The notes under the pieces: generated by a model | Seen by the model: the letters and a program-made list of their open reading frames with translations, nothing else | Database searches by the model: none | What the model was told of the DNA's origin: nothing | Shown here: piece by piece, positions 61,601 to 64,000 of the stretch | How the letters are laid out: every line of letters begins with the position of its first letter | Position numbering within the stretch: the stretch's first letter is position 1 | Assembly (NCBI GenBank): GCA_020055645.1 | Contig: CM034546.1 | Span: forward strand, 59,520,001 to 59,584,000 | Direction: 5' to 3' | Length of the DNA stretch: 64,000 nucleotides | Origin: Tomocerus qinae | Taxonomy: Eukaryota > Arthropoda > Collembola > Entomobryomorpha > Tomoceridae | Program-made: the position numbers and the translations under genes

Positions 61601-63095
61601 TACTTTTCCCAAAATTCCTTAAGGATTATTTTGGAGAGAAATATTTTTGCACGGCAACAAACGTGTTGGGAAATGATACCAAAGAATTTACACTCAAAGG
61701 TATGTTTTGCCTAATTTTATATAAGTGGGTATTTCAATGCATGTAACCCACATCTTTGTTCTCTTATTGGTATTGTCTTATGTAATCAATCTCGCTCACG
61801 ACAACCTTTCAAAATGAATATATAATGTTATTTGTAGACTGCAAAACCGATCATACTTCCCCAGTGAGTGAAAATTTATAATTTTAAATCTGCTTAGTTT
61901 ATTGTAGAAAATGGTTGTTAGCCGTACCACCAAACAAAAATACAGAAATAGCTAAAAACTTTGTTTAGATACGTATATTTTTTGTGTTTTATATAAACTA
62001 GTTGTTTCAATTATTTAAAGGTCAGAAATGTTAAGCAAATTTGTAGTCCGTTCGATAGAAAGAGCACTTTAAAACTATGAAACTAATCTGTTATAGGTAC
62101 AATATGGGTAAAATTAGGCTGAAGGGCTAAGTAGCAGTTAAAGGAACATTAGTTTAATAGTTTGACTGAGGTATTAAAATTGATTTGTAAGCTGTGAGGA
62201 TGATTTTTTACGTAAACTAAAGATAGTTTTACTTAAACATGTTATTTAAATGGAATATTTGTAATAACAATTTGGTCATCAGAAACACAATTAAGATGTA
62301 CCCCAAAAAACGACAAACGTGCAATCCTTTTCTATAAAATAAATTAAAATAAATTCAAAATAGAGTAACCCAAGAAATAAATAAGAGCAGAGGTGGGATA
62401 TTCGGCCCGATCAAAAGCTAGATATGAGATTTTTTTTAACTAAATATGCTTCTGATTGAAGTGAATTATTAAGTGCCAGGAACTACTATATAATAGGAAT
62501 ATTCAATATATCCGTTCGTCTATGTAACACGATAACTCAATCAAAAACTGATTGAAGTAAATGTTCGAATCTGGAATATAATGAGATGAGCGGAGTGTCT
62601 TTCATTTTCGAATTTACAGAATTTCAAATTTAACCTGATTACGATAAGTCTGTGTTAAATGCAATCTATAACATTTTACAGAAACGATTGAAGACCAAAC
62701 AGTGCTTTATTCATCAATTTCGTCTACTATAGGTATTGCAATGATATGCATCTGTGCAAGTTTAGTTTTTCTGTGGATTAAAAAGGTACGTATTGTTCAA
62801 TTAGTATTTTTACCTGTAAAACTGGGCTTTAAAAACAGTGACATCAACAAATGAGTGTATATCTGTCAGTTTATACTTAAATTAGTATCTGTCTAGCTTA
62901 TCTACTAAATACTAAGTGGATGATTTTAGGTGAATAAGAACCGTGAATTGAAAGAAATTATTCGAATTTTAAATGGAAACGAACAACCCTCAAACAACTT
63001 TGAAATGGTGGAGAACGCATTGGCGACAATTGAAAATACCGCTGACTTACCCTTTAATCCTGCTTATGATATCGAAAGGGAATCATTTCGCATTG
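25662..63095 (+). CDS. VEGFR/PDGFR-like receptor tyrosine kinase (extracellular, membrane and juxtamembrane part)
   Basis: Sixteen exons with fully consistent phases: 25662-26190, 26298-26431, 28373-28556, 28625-28690, 28841-28912, 30257-30440, 55886-56073, 57894-58039, 58739-58970, 59042-59239, 59358-59510, 60544-60674, 61561-61699, 62682-62785 and 62930-63095 are clearest; about 875 codons so far (these fifteen stretches account for all of them). The ATG at 25662 gives a signal peptide (MPVFAFTKNIILQFSIIFIS); an earlier ATG at 25617 is possible. Immunoglobulin-like signatures include NGIYKYRC, SITCLAEGIPEPKITW and YFCTATNVLGN. A membrane helix (IGIAMICICASLVFLWIKK) is followed by a juxtamembrane region ending YDIERESFRIG, where the kinase domain should begin after the window. 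It would bind a growth-factor-like ligand. The intron 30441-55885 hosts a giant mobile element. Confidence 0.88.
26700..27212. mobile_element. Foldback-like element with tandem subrepeats in its arms
   Basis: Located in the intron 26432-28372. Outer arms match in inverted order (CTTTTGTAATAGAAAGACAA at ~26732 against the mirror ending ~27191; CATATCGTCTGCCTAA at 26821 against its mirror near 27150). Between them are three direct copies of AAGTAACAAACCATTTTATC plus ATGGCTGAGACA, followed by about four inverted copies. The whole could fold into one large hairpin. No coding capacity. Confidence 0.75.
28913..30256. other. Intron with degenerate repeats
   Basis: Intron of the receptor gene. It contains degenerate direct repeats of TTTAATTAACGACACTTT type at about 29060-29270, and a stretch at 29450-29640 that looks like a decayed dispersed repeat (TTTTCGCGCTACGCG). 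No exon recognised. Confidence 0.45.
30933..31819 (-). CDS. Putative PSI-like, single-pass membrane protein with Arg/Pro-rich tail (partial)
   Basis: Two minus-strand exons join in phase: 31819-31637 and 31348-30933 (TAG). The first begins with a Cys-rich module (CGKHISCGRCLEELCVWLDG ..CV..CP) whose spacing resembles a PSI domain, followed by a Thr/Ser-rich linker. The second begins with a hydrophobic helix (IALALGIIGAAAAALFALW). An acidic stretch, a PPPPP run and a basic tail with an AT-hook-like KRPRGRPPK follow. A start exon with a signal peptide is expected upstream but not found; a possible exon at 32435-32489 has the wrong phase. The Cys module resembles that of the mucin-like gene at 37189. 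It could belong to the host, to the large element or to another insertion. Confidence 0.5.
31820..32842. other. Intronic stretch with possible minus-strand exon
   Basis: A GT-bounded open segment at 32435-32489 (minus, coding VDEDEFTTNYLSAAECQ) and a Cys/His-containing open frame at 32481-32672 (HCIKCLRLLHSH) may be exons of the gene ending at 30933. I could not join them in phase. Confidence 0.3.
32843..33253. mobile_element. MITE with ~100-bp terminal inverted repeats
   Basis: The left arm (GATTTCCAAAACGCATTTTA, GGTAGAATTTAATGAAGC, ATACCGTTAATAG, GAATGAATAATGGGATGAAT) is mirrored almost fully at 33135-33253. About 170 bp of unrelated sequence lie in the centre. No coding capacity. Confidence 0.8.
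33385..34569. mobile_element. ~1.2 kb non-autonomous DNA transposon
   Basis: The left end TACCGTATTAATCGATTTAG (then TTCCC) is mirrored by GGGAAC TAAAACGATTAATACGGTA at the right end, with further inner inverted pieces (ATAGTTCCCTA against TAGGGAACTAT). The ends could be read with a TA target duplication, as in Tc1/mariner-like elements, but this is not certain. No transposase frame. Confidence 0.65.
34880..35300. repeat. Minisatellite, ~16-bp unit
   Basis: Many copies of GTGGGTGTATTAAATT with variants. A minus-strand open frame across it is repeat-derived and not a gene. Confidence 0.85.
35518..36874 (+). CDS. Unknown seven-exon protein, Cys-rich start, acidic middle, basic end
   Basis: Exons 35518-35751, 35831-35915, 35972-36018, 36098-36235, 36270-36383, 36454-36571 and 36653-36874 (TAA) join in one frame through consensus splice sites. 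The 5' exon starts at an acceptor, so at least one upstream exon with the start codon is missing. The protein begins with a possible zinc-binding cluster (CVGCQHC ..C..C). It continues with Ser/Glu/Asp-rich acidic exons (EEESEW, DSESEASS) and ends in a Lys/Arg-rich part (KRGGKKKRGY). AATAAA overlaps the stop. The composition suggests a nuclear, nucleic-acid-associated protein. I recognise no family. Its place beside the large element leaves open whether it is element cargo. Confidence 0.6.
36875..37188. other. Spacer with polyadenylation signal
   Basis: The AATAAA of the upstream gene lies at 36870-36875. An (AAT)n microsatellite lies at 37123-37140. The core promoter of the mucin-like gene must lie here. 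Confidence 0.45.
37189..39095 (+). CDS. Secreted PSI-like, Thr/Pro-rich mucin-like protein
   Basis: Exons 37189-37384, 37596-38630 and 38704-39095 have consistent phases and give 540 aa. The signal peptide (MKLFIMLCCISAAAA) leads into a PSI-like Cys module (SCKDYTSCSVCTQSAGCKWF, C..C). Exon 2 codes about 345 residues of Thr/Pro/Ser-rich sequence that would be heavily O-glycosylated. It contains three tandem 75-bp repeats at about 37750-37980 (PPSTMKTVSVTTTTP). Exon 3 codes a basic domain with a few cysteines (SLCGIDYLLTCYLD, DVCQSYIFPPKC) and no membrane helix. It is probably extracellular: a peritrophic, cuticular or attachment-type protein. Position next to the large element raises the possibility that it is an element-borne surface protein; this is not shown. 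Confidence 0.7.
39096..39638. other. Spacer between mucin-like gene and the large element's left-most gene
   Basis: Convergent 3' ends. I searched here for a terminal inverted repeat matching the right end near 55.1-55.8 kb and found none. Confidence 0.4.
39639..40155 (-). CDS. Small spliced protein X1 of the large element
   Basis: Exons 40155-40067, 39997-39806 and 39735-39639 join in phase; 125 aa. The middle exon carries the conserved core (GWTDTDFPPSLNDRK.. KEPNTNTGYDPEIEYYRSL). The paralogue at 40903-41491 has the same three-exon structure with a middle exon of exactly 192 nt and the same splice phases, so the pair arose by duplication. The non-coding flanks also share a duplicated segment (GACAATACTATGACCATCTG at ~40240 and ~40448). 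No known domain; function unknown. Confidence 0.65.
40633..40780. repeat. Tandem repeat, 21-bp unit
   Basis: About six copies of TACATTGCTACAATCATTTT between the two paralogous small genes. An open frame on the plus strand here is repeat-derived. Confidence 0.85.
40903..41491 (-). CDS. Small spliced protein X2 of the large element
   Basis: Exons 41491-41394, 41269-41078 and 40996-40903 join in phase; 127 aa. The core (NWTDINFPQSLQKK .. NEPNKNVGYDADLLYLRNI) matches X1 at the same positions, while the C-terminal exons differ. It sits about 50 bases after the stop of the next minus-strand gene, as expected for a member of the same gene block. No known family. Confidence 0.65.
41541..41933 (-). 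CDS. Conserved Polinton small protein (GSHIxDL motif)
   Basis: A 130-aa intronless frame. The central part, NFSWNSKGEISYNGYEVNGS followed by HIADLVLFA, and the later NNIPHGLLSN follow a pattern I know from many Polinton/adintovirus genomes, where a protein of this kind sits beside the ATPase. Its role is not established; a virion or assembly role is an inference. The start codon follows the upstream gene's TAA directly (TAAATG). Confidence 0.65.
   Translation of the reverse strand: MARIYKLIPVSQLSNSTTNAMEEPDKVNTILQYIPPKRRPHAERLLNALINMRNFSWNSKGEISYNGYEVNGSHIADLVLFATRVLPIKNPDIKGLNIFIQAIQQNNIPHGLLSNQIKAMLQTKWKSYHI
41934..42245 (-). CDS. Small Lys-rich protein, conserved in Polintons (probable)
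   Basis: The ATG at 42245 overlaps the ATPase stop by one base (TAATG); starting at an ATG 24 bases earlier would overlap the ATPase instead. About 103 aa, basic and mostly helical, with LKKATNNQLLVIAECFLN and a C-terminal LVKTIVGAILGRILEEG that may be amphipathic or membrane-active. Similar short proteins with a QLxxLxExxxN pattern occur in Polintons near the capsid genes. Function unknown. Confidence 0.55.
   Translation of the reverse strand: MEKVHKETGFLQELLKSKTLTKQLKKATNNQLLVIAECFLNTNLEHKCIKKDKAKVKTFIKTKFTFKKLRTYLLNNQKLVKTIVGAILGRILEEGIDAICNSS
42245..42995 (-). CDS. DNA packaging ATPase (FtsK/HerA superfamily, A32-like)
   Basis: Two exons, 42995-42947 and 42840-42245, with a 106-nt GT-AG intron, give about 214 aa. 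The Walker A motif (GCSGSGKT) is split by the intron: its first Gly codon straddles the splice site, so only spliced message codes an active enzyme. Walker B is CIVIFDDL, followed by a stretch ending LFLQNSF that fits the sensor region. These enzymes pump genomes into icosahedral capsids. The gene begins two bases after the polymerase stop and ends in a TAATG overlap with the next gene. The frame is intact. Confidence 0.85.
42998..47195 (-). pseudogene. polB: Protein-primed family B DNA polymerase, broken by frameshifts
   Basis: The coding text runs from an ATG at 47195 through a small intron (47162-47101) and a C2H2-like zinc finger (YECSIAHCRYKTYTTGQMRR), then through several reading frames. 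Breaks lie near 46990, 46625, 45840-45890, 45118-45130, 44545-44560 and 44165-44175. Recognisable parts in order are a second Cys/His cluster, the exonuclease region (SADFRYLVRAL), SSLRGGI, a motif-A-like LDENSQYAHCMQEPLPI, motif B (WKILVNSLYG) and motif C (LHCDTDGLL), the last two in one intact 368-codon piece ending at 42998. Length without the breaks fits Polinton polymerases (~1,300 aa). The breaks are single-base shifts, so true decay and assembly errors are both possible. Confidence 0.85.
47250..47675 (-). CDS. Adenain-like cysteine protease
   Basis: A 141-aa frame. The catalytic His is in GIHWVALYVE, an acidic residue in FFDSLGRFP, and the Gln/Cys pair in LQSGPTCGQFCLYF; the end NDRIVNRF is typical of the Polinton/adenovirus type. 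The family (Ulp1/C5-like fold) cleaves virion precursor proteins during capsid maturation. Its ATG overlaps the capsid protein stop by four bases (ATGA), pointing to coupled translation. The frame is intact. Confidence 0.88.
   Translation of the reverse strand: MMNTTQLKQKLSIIRDKFKLAYCDVVPKNKLSIHSYPSLYIINCCNEGEPGIHWVALYVESARIAYFFDSLGRFPTDYGMYFPHTVYVNSRVLQSGPTCGQFCLYFLYHVNILPIGSIMERFTCNTTANDRIVNRFAKLLK
47672..48982 (-). CDS. Major capsid protein (hexon-like, double jelly roll)
   Basis: A 436-aa uninterrupted frame. The N-terminal part has LFHSISTDIGVQYS and LHSLFKSVDLSIND, and the middle GGVTVPYKVQLLEASYY with CEIKSLTIPKDL. These are patterns of the Polinton/adintovirus hexon, also annotated in animal genomes as F54H12.2-like proteins. 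It would build the icosahedral shell with the penton protein. It begins in a TAATG overlap with the core-like gene and ends in an ATGA overlap with the protease. An intact capsid frame in an otherwise damaged element is notable. Confidence 0.85.
   Translation of the reverse strand: MAEVHLPHGTTTAIRSNLDLFHSISTDIGVQYSYKQKVYPLYSIAERYAEIQFNITGDSSFIELAKSHLYIRGKITNHDGTNVAADAPVSVVNNILHSLFKSVDLSINDYPATSLSDTYAYKAYIQTCLGNHQQWKDVDGMFSGYFQDANPKEFGSTANPGNAKRKAFIKESGEFELCAPLFIDMALQPRYILNNCDLKIKLTRTTDEYLLWTSTPKVGGVTVPYKVQLLEASYYLQRHVLMPSVHNAIQQKLAREPVRYPIKRCEIKSLTIPKDLLTSTATNLISGQLPQMLIIGLVSTAAYTGDLVANPYNFTDKKLSNISVHVDNDASLYRQLDFSEGKYLTAYQNLKLPAKNQTLGNGLTLENFKNGFFFLVFELIDTSVDNCWKPERNGNLTLQLNFSQALGESITVIAFSQYQNNIFIDNNRVVTSDIRL
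48982..49191 (-). CDS. Small Lys-rich core-like protein
   Basis: 69 aa. The N-terminal third is neutral (GEGLGLTGSTYSVPF); the rest is strongly basic (TPRRRKKAGKKKAP .. SKKKKKK). Such proteins in Polintons and adenoviruses are thought to bind or condense DNA in the virion. Two possible small-protease-like sites with Gly-rich text occur near the N-terminus, but this is uncertain. It lies between the penton and capsid genes, and its TAA overlaps the capsid ATG (TAATG). Confidence 0.7.
   Translation of the reverse strand: MDQVGEGLGLTGSTYSVPFIKQATKSTPRRRKKAGKKKAPQIGQGSKSKVQQGSGKRKKGKKSKKKKKK
49195..50209 (-). pseudogene. Penton-like minor capsid protein with one frameshift
   Basis: The N-terminal part is a 97-codon frame from the ATG at 50209 to a stop at 49918-49916; the rest is a 222-codon frame ending at 49195 whose text is open well upstream of its ATG at 49863. 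The two frames differ by one base, and the shift lies near 49915-49930, in or next to a TTCTTTT run. The first part (FTNFLYSPINVSD, RAEIPNSFPNNNS) and second part (HFDPILATHLGF) match the arrangement of Polinton pentons (single jelly roll, about 300 aa). Real mutation, programmed shift and sequence error remain possible. The ATG follows the integrase stop after two bases. Confidence 0.75.
50212..51219 (-). CDS. Retroviral-type (DDE, rve) integrase
   Basis: 335 aa, intact. The catalytic core shows the first Asp in YQIDLLDLSKYAK, the second in VIFSDRGLEF and the Glu in NKAAVVERWH, with spacing between the last two close to D-x35-E. A C-terminal SH3-like segment (KFKIGDSVFIAK .. KGYLPGF) is followed by a basic tail. 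Polinton integrases insert the element at both ends with a 6-bp target duplication. It is the first gene of the minus arm, 70 bases from the first plus-strand gene. A clear N-terminal HHCC finger is not visible. Confidence 0.9.
   Translation of the reverse strand: MANIKRNYFNPKLSGSFSGLSTFLKNRKYVNKNEVEDELFKLKPYVLHRPIRKRFARRKFMIHFRNYMYQIDLLDLSKYAKENNGIKFLFTAIDVFSKMAHAVPMKSKDADTAVKAMKQVIKKLGRPVIVFSDRGLEFTNKKMKAYLDTINVRSIHAYTENKAAVVERWHRTIMNRIARYWTHKGNYKYNHVLKHLIDNYNRSIHSTTKHRPVDVNDKTEDAVWNNTFGHLINKPKPKPKFKIGDSVFIAKLQSPFSKGYLPGFKDEVFTIGEVHNTTPPTYSLNESETEKQRKAKEDEERRKAGKKPKKYIGSLSHQLLTGIFYEPELTRFTPS
51220..51289. promoter_or_regulatory. Divergent promoter region of the element
   Basis: Seventy bases separate the integrase ATG (-) and the likely ATG of the first plus-strand gene. 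Both arms must be transcribed outward from here or from within the neighbouring genes. No clear TATA box; GCTTATATCTTA lies at about 51267-51279. Confidence 0.4.
51290..51751 (+). CDS. Unknown protein A (paralogue of the gene at 54763)
   Basis: The ATG at 51290 is preferred over the upstream in-frame ATG at 51206, because that one overlaps the integrase start. About 153 aa. Residues 20-90 read as alternating strands and a helix (FRTFEDGHTYVVITR, then VPLFFSEVQQFWNNTGRSL); the last third has a CxxC pair (CFKFCYNCRLNHY). The strand-helix part aligns with YRKHEDGSVYVHLKR and VPWLLGKLLRYWHYAGKSP of the gene at 54763-55086. No known family. A small DNA-binding fold such as PC4-like is only a thought. 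Its TGA overlaps the next ATG (TGATG). Confidence 0.6.
   Translation: MGKEITKLSRGHNKHLVPFKIRFCFRTFEDGHTYVVITRTCIFNYHIVFRADNVPLFFSEVQQFWNNTGRSLYLAHLKDLKIDSKVRCDPDFNRVFNNYKLLKGNYYYLNHQSYTSNCFKFCYNCRLNHYQRKGHEIDTSIRLYEKYGALSVD
51751..52176 (+). CDS. IAP-like protein 1 (BIR + RING)
   Basis: 141 aa. The BIR domain has ELAYAGFFWNGVVDKCWYC followed by the His and Cys of IEHYLKNENC, the CCHC zinc set. The C-terminal RING-like module is CLICAKFNAVFV ..CCLC ..CPRC ..CLKC; the usual RING His is replaced by Cys. IAP proteins block caspases through BIR domains and can ubiquitinate partners through the RING. Baculoviruses and other large DNA viruses carry them to keep infected cells alive. It overlaps the following IAP gene by 16 bases. 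Confidence 0.8.
   Translation: MGIQIIKCLGGVYPYFSDCERRKSTYRNTPWKSELAYAGFFWNGVVDKCWYCAIEYTWNSDHQYFIEHYLKNENCLFIISKMNFYLQEGGPYTCLICAKFNAVFVNDCCLCLVTCPRCAYLQTKCLKCGGQVKEVTPCLGR
52161..52625 (+). CDS. IAP-like protein 2 (BIR + RING)
   Basis: The ATG at 52161 (MPRPIEF) is chosen because it lies inside the end of the previous gene and leaves a compact 154-aa protein. This is the most canonical copy: BIR with RLASYKNW, ELAYAGFYYSQTKDQVICFM, CGVRIGDWEQHDSPFMDHLL and HSPFC; RING with CKVCQSREAIFI, CCHLVCCQTC and CGMCRGEI. Likely an anti-apoptotic E3 ligase. The stop and next start share ATGA. Confidence 0.88.
   Translation: MPRPIEFKRCNTLSTYQSVEQRLASYKNWTCPFVTPTELAYAGFYYSQTKDQVICFMCGVRIGDWEQHDSPFMDHLLHSPFCTYIRINKNKCKDLAPEPEIDSPLNPCKVCQSREAIFINMYCCHLVCCQTCVCSQSLCGMCRGEISSVLRVYP
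52622..53051 (+). pseudogene. IAP-like protein 3 (BIR + RING), one frameshift in the RING
   Basis: The frame from ATG 52622 codes a divergent BIR (EYGFFRNSSNMLVCFYCNLK, with His and Cys in KDIHVEKGSSC) and the first RING cysteines (CLNCTNGASMVFFCGC), then stops at 52984. The missing RING half (CPRCN) lies in another frame from about 52965 to a TAA at 53049-53051. The shift is near 52960-52970. The BIR is unaffected, so the truncated protein could still bind caspases or partners without ligase activity. Confidence 0.75.
53051..53536 (+). CDS. IAP-like protein 4 (BIR + RING)
   Basis: 161 aa. BIR with AIQGFIPLTEDGIAACWYCG and the distal His/Cys in GRIHDVYNSKCGF; RING with CRYCGQRETRFLSLCC, HCYVC and CLYC. 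It is more divergent than copy 2. The ATG shares a base with the TAA that ends the shifted RING frame of copy 3 (TAATG), so the original order was strictly head to tail. Confidence 0.8.
   Translation: MDTIKLRYLGALFPEYETTESRIIAFKKNNHGLTYNPKIAIQGFIPLTEDGIAACWYCGLKVNLYLPKLLAGRIHDVYNSKCGFDIIQRRMSFRKKVKTLKYACRYCGQRETRFLSLCCNAYTHCYVCVINKNICLYCDSNIDEVVEVMPCHDIIRAKLSH
53544..54059 (+). CDS. Small spliced Cys-containing, charged protein
   Basis: Exons 53544-53746, 53802-53973 and 54033-54059 join in phase; 133 aa. The start is seven bases after the last IAP stop. The N-terminal part is basic (MEPKRKHKTMMTRRIHK) and contains paired cysteines (WRCHGC, SCFDCRDYVC) that may bind zinc. The C-terminal part is acidic (TEEEMEAISDE, ADSDEDFVPE) and ends basic then acidic (HIKRRRIIVEED). 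Probably nuclear. I recognise no family. An alternative acceptor at 54047 would replace the last exon by a Cys-rich sequence (see 54048-54282). Confidence 0.6.
54048..54282 (+). other. Cys-rich coding segment (candidate alternative terminal exons)
   Basis: Read from the alternative acceptor at 54046-54047, phase 0 with the exon ending at 53973, the plus strand codes a segment with a dense cysteine pattern (GDCQCESPTLYCNKYLCDC, then YRRCCITLGKCM). A 70-nt intron (54155-54224) joins it to a second piece (YICTPEGKEILNVCKET) ending in TAG. About nine cysteines in fifty residues is far above chance. Which start codon it uses is not settled. Confidence 0.4.
54419..54763 (+). CDS. Unknown protein, last exon
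   Basis: Open from an acceptor at 54417-54418 (TCTTTTAG) to a TAA at 54761-54763, with no good in-frame ATG near the start, so it is a terminal exon. It codes a basic start (PSRRKQQLFARTYTERGF) and a mixed hydrophobic body (GHFLDDQIVAYSPEINPSNP, VVSYVQRGELYARLASGMA). Another acceptor at 54460-54461 would also keep the frame. I cannot join it with certainty to upstream exons. The stop and next ATG overlap (TAATG). Confidence 0.5.
   Translation, partial: KTKPSQRAPSFYFLDIKPSRRKQQLFARTYTERGFNVIIVHQLPTRHGDYGHFLDDQIVAYSPEINPSNPFVVVSYVQRGELYARLASGMARILNVPNVCIDPINNRHLIASIK
54763..55086 (+). CDS. Unknown protein B (paralogue of the gene at 51290)
   Basis: 107 aa. Residues 30-85 (YYRKHEDGSVYVHLKR, then VPWLLGKLLRYWHYAGKSP) align with the first plus-strand gene of the element. 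Predicted as strands followed by one helix. No cysteine tail. It is the last gene before the right-hand repeats. AATAAA occurs at about 55124. No known function. Confidence 0.6.
   Translation: MYTSTKRKFSFIRHDAWDIYSVVIMEFKKDEPKFSCYYRKHEDGSVYVHLKRRAVGKDWYLNFPIEDVPWLLGKLLRYWHYAGKSPSDLDSVIESFNIELTDGTSPS
55266..55516. repeat. Tandem repeat near the element's right end, ~19-21-bp unit
   Basis: About thirteen copies of TCTAGGTCACATCTGTTTTA with variants, including a higher-order block (TCTAGGTCCCATGTTTTATC) that occurs twice. Polinton termini often contain subrepeats, so this may lie in or near the right end. No inverted copy was found on the left. Confidence 0.75.
55626..55786. repeat. Imperfect palindrome of ~160 bp
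   Basis: CATGGAGTTAT at 55626 and CCCTACGGAAC near 55671 are mirrored by GTTCCGTAGTGGG near 55735 and ATAACTCCATG ending at 55782. It is richer in G+C than its surroundings and could be a small hairpin element or part of the element's end. It stands only 100 bases before the next receptor exon. Confidence 0.6.
56074..57893. other. Receptor intron without other features
   Basis: About 1.8 kb of AT-rich intron. No repeat or gene recognised. The other introns of the receptor's 3' part (58040-58738, 59511-60543, 60675-61560, 61700-62681) are likewise featureless. Confidence 0.5.
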
Positions 63096-63168
63096 GTAAG
63101 GCAGTAATTTGTAAATTTTTTCCTCTTGTCTACACCGAGATTGGAGAACGAAAATTGTGACTGACTTG

Positions 63169-63354
63169 CAAGCACGTATCCAGGAATTTTACCTTGGGGA
63201 GCACACCAAAATATGTTAGTAAAATTATGGCATATTCGCGCGAAGAGCGAAATTTTTTTGGATTTTTAACCTTTATTGACAAAAAATCGTCTTTTACTGG
63301 TAGCTTAGGGGGGCCCCGGACCCCCCCCCCCCGGCCCCCACTCTGGATACGTGC
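63169..63354. mobile_element. Short TIR element (MITE-like)
   Basis: GCACGTATCCAG near 63172 is mirrored by CTGGATACGTGC ending at 63354. The 11-bp direct repeat TGACTGACTTG lies on both sides (63158-63168 and 63355-63365) and would be the target duplication, with a few extra bases at the left. Inside is a run of C and a GCGCGAAGAGCGAAA motif. It lies in the receptor intron after exon 16. Confidence 0.6.
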
Positions 63355-63365
63355 TGACTGACTTG

Positions 63366-64000
63366 TGTGGCGTTGCAATGATTAAACCAAATTTTATCAT
63401 CATAATATTATGGCATCTTTAGAAATGATATATCCCGAACGCAAATATATGGTGTGTTGGGGCACATACAACAAGAATTTTCTTATATGAAAAACAACTT
63501 TTTATTAAATTTTCAGAAAATATCTAGTATCTTTTGGGAAATTTTGGGGGTGCTTAATCACCATCTAAATAGGTTATTGGTATTTAGAAATTAGAATAGG
63601 AAATATACATTATTCTTTTTAATCATAATGTTCTTCCCATTTTTCCTATGTGAAGCATTTTATTTGTTGAAGTTTAAAATTTCAGCAATAATTTGCATGC
63701 AAATCAAAATTTAGAAAGCTCATTTCGATTTTGTTGTGGAGTGAACTACTGGGTGATTTGATTGAACAGGTACACATAATTGGCGTAAGGTTGAATAAAA
63801 TTGCAATTACGTTACACAGGAGTTTCCGTTTGAGATTTTAACCAAACAGTAATTTGAAATCTTGTGCGTGTCGATTACATCGTCTATAAAGAGCCGTTAT
63901 CAATATTCTGATCCGGCCAGCCTAAAAGACTAATCTTAGGGTGGGATGCTCTATCTGCCAAACCATCCCACCAAACCTAATTTGTCATAATCAAACTTAA
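63366..64000. other. Receptor intron, right edge
   Basis: Intron sequence after the juxtamembrane exon. I see no kinase exon before the window end. Confidence 0.5.

Overview
This window is eukaryotic nuclear DNA, most likely from an arthropod. It is AT-rich, its genes are cut by short GT-AG introns, secreted-protein genes sit in tandem, and several small DNA transposons are present. The species cannot be read from the sequence; a springtail or other non-holometabolous arthropod is only a guess.

Host genes. Bases 546-1599 (+) hold the last four coding exons of a VEGFR/PDGFR-like receptor tyrosine kinase, including the catalytic loop. Bases 2712-16208 (-) hold an array of secreted proteins that combine a C-type-lectin-like domain with a von Willebrand factor A domain. 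The two outer genes look intact (5 exons, 362 and 379 aa). Between them lie two truncated pseudogenes, made by tandem duplication of a ~3.27 kb segment with breakpoints inside exon 3 of one gene and exon 5 of the other. From 25662 to the window end (+) runs a second receptor tyrosine kinase. Sixteen phase-consistent exons give a signal peptide, a series of immunoglobulin-like domains, one membrane segment and the juxtamembrane region; its kinase domain lies beyond the window.

Large element inside an intron. The 25.4 kb intron of that receptor (30441-55885) contains a Polinton/Maverick-type element (adintovirus-like), supported from about 39639 to 55086 and probably to the repeats ending near 55516. 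On the minus strand, in transcription order, are a DDE integrase, a penton-like minor capsid protein (one frameshift), a small basic core-like protein, a double-jelly-roll type major capsid protein, an adenain-like protease, a protein-primed family B DNA polymerase (several frameshifts), a packaging ATPase with an intron in its Walker A motif, two conserved small Polinton proteins and two paralogous small spliced genes. On the plus strand, diverging from the integrase, are a small unknown gene, four consecutive BIR-RING (IAP-like) genes (the third frameshifted), a spliced Cys/acidic gene, a Cys-rich coding segment and two more small genes. The last of these resembles the gene at the start of the same arm. 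Many neighbouring reading frames are joined by UAAUG, AUGA or UGAUG stop-start overlaps, which is unusual in a eukaryotic genome and suggests polycistronic messages with termination-reinitiation. I could not find the element's terminal inverted repeats.

Left of that core, in the same intron, are three further spliced genes whose ownership (host, element or separate insertion) is unclear: a PSI-like/transmembrane/Arg-Pro-rich protein (-), an acidic-then-basic 7-exon protein (+), and a secreted PSI-like, Thr-rich mucin-like protein (+).

Smaller elements include a ~0.7 kb hAT-like element with an 8-bp target duplication, two members of a palindromic MITE family (one nested in a larger TIR element), a foldback-like element, two TIR elements next to each other, a short TIR element near the right edge, and several minisatellites.
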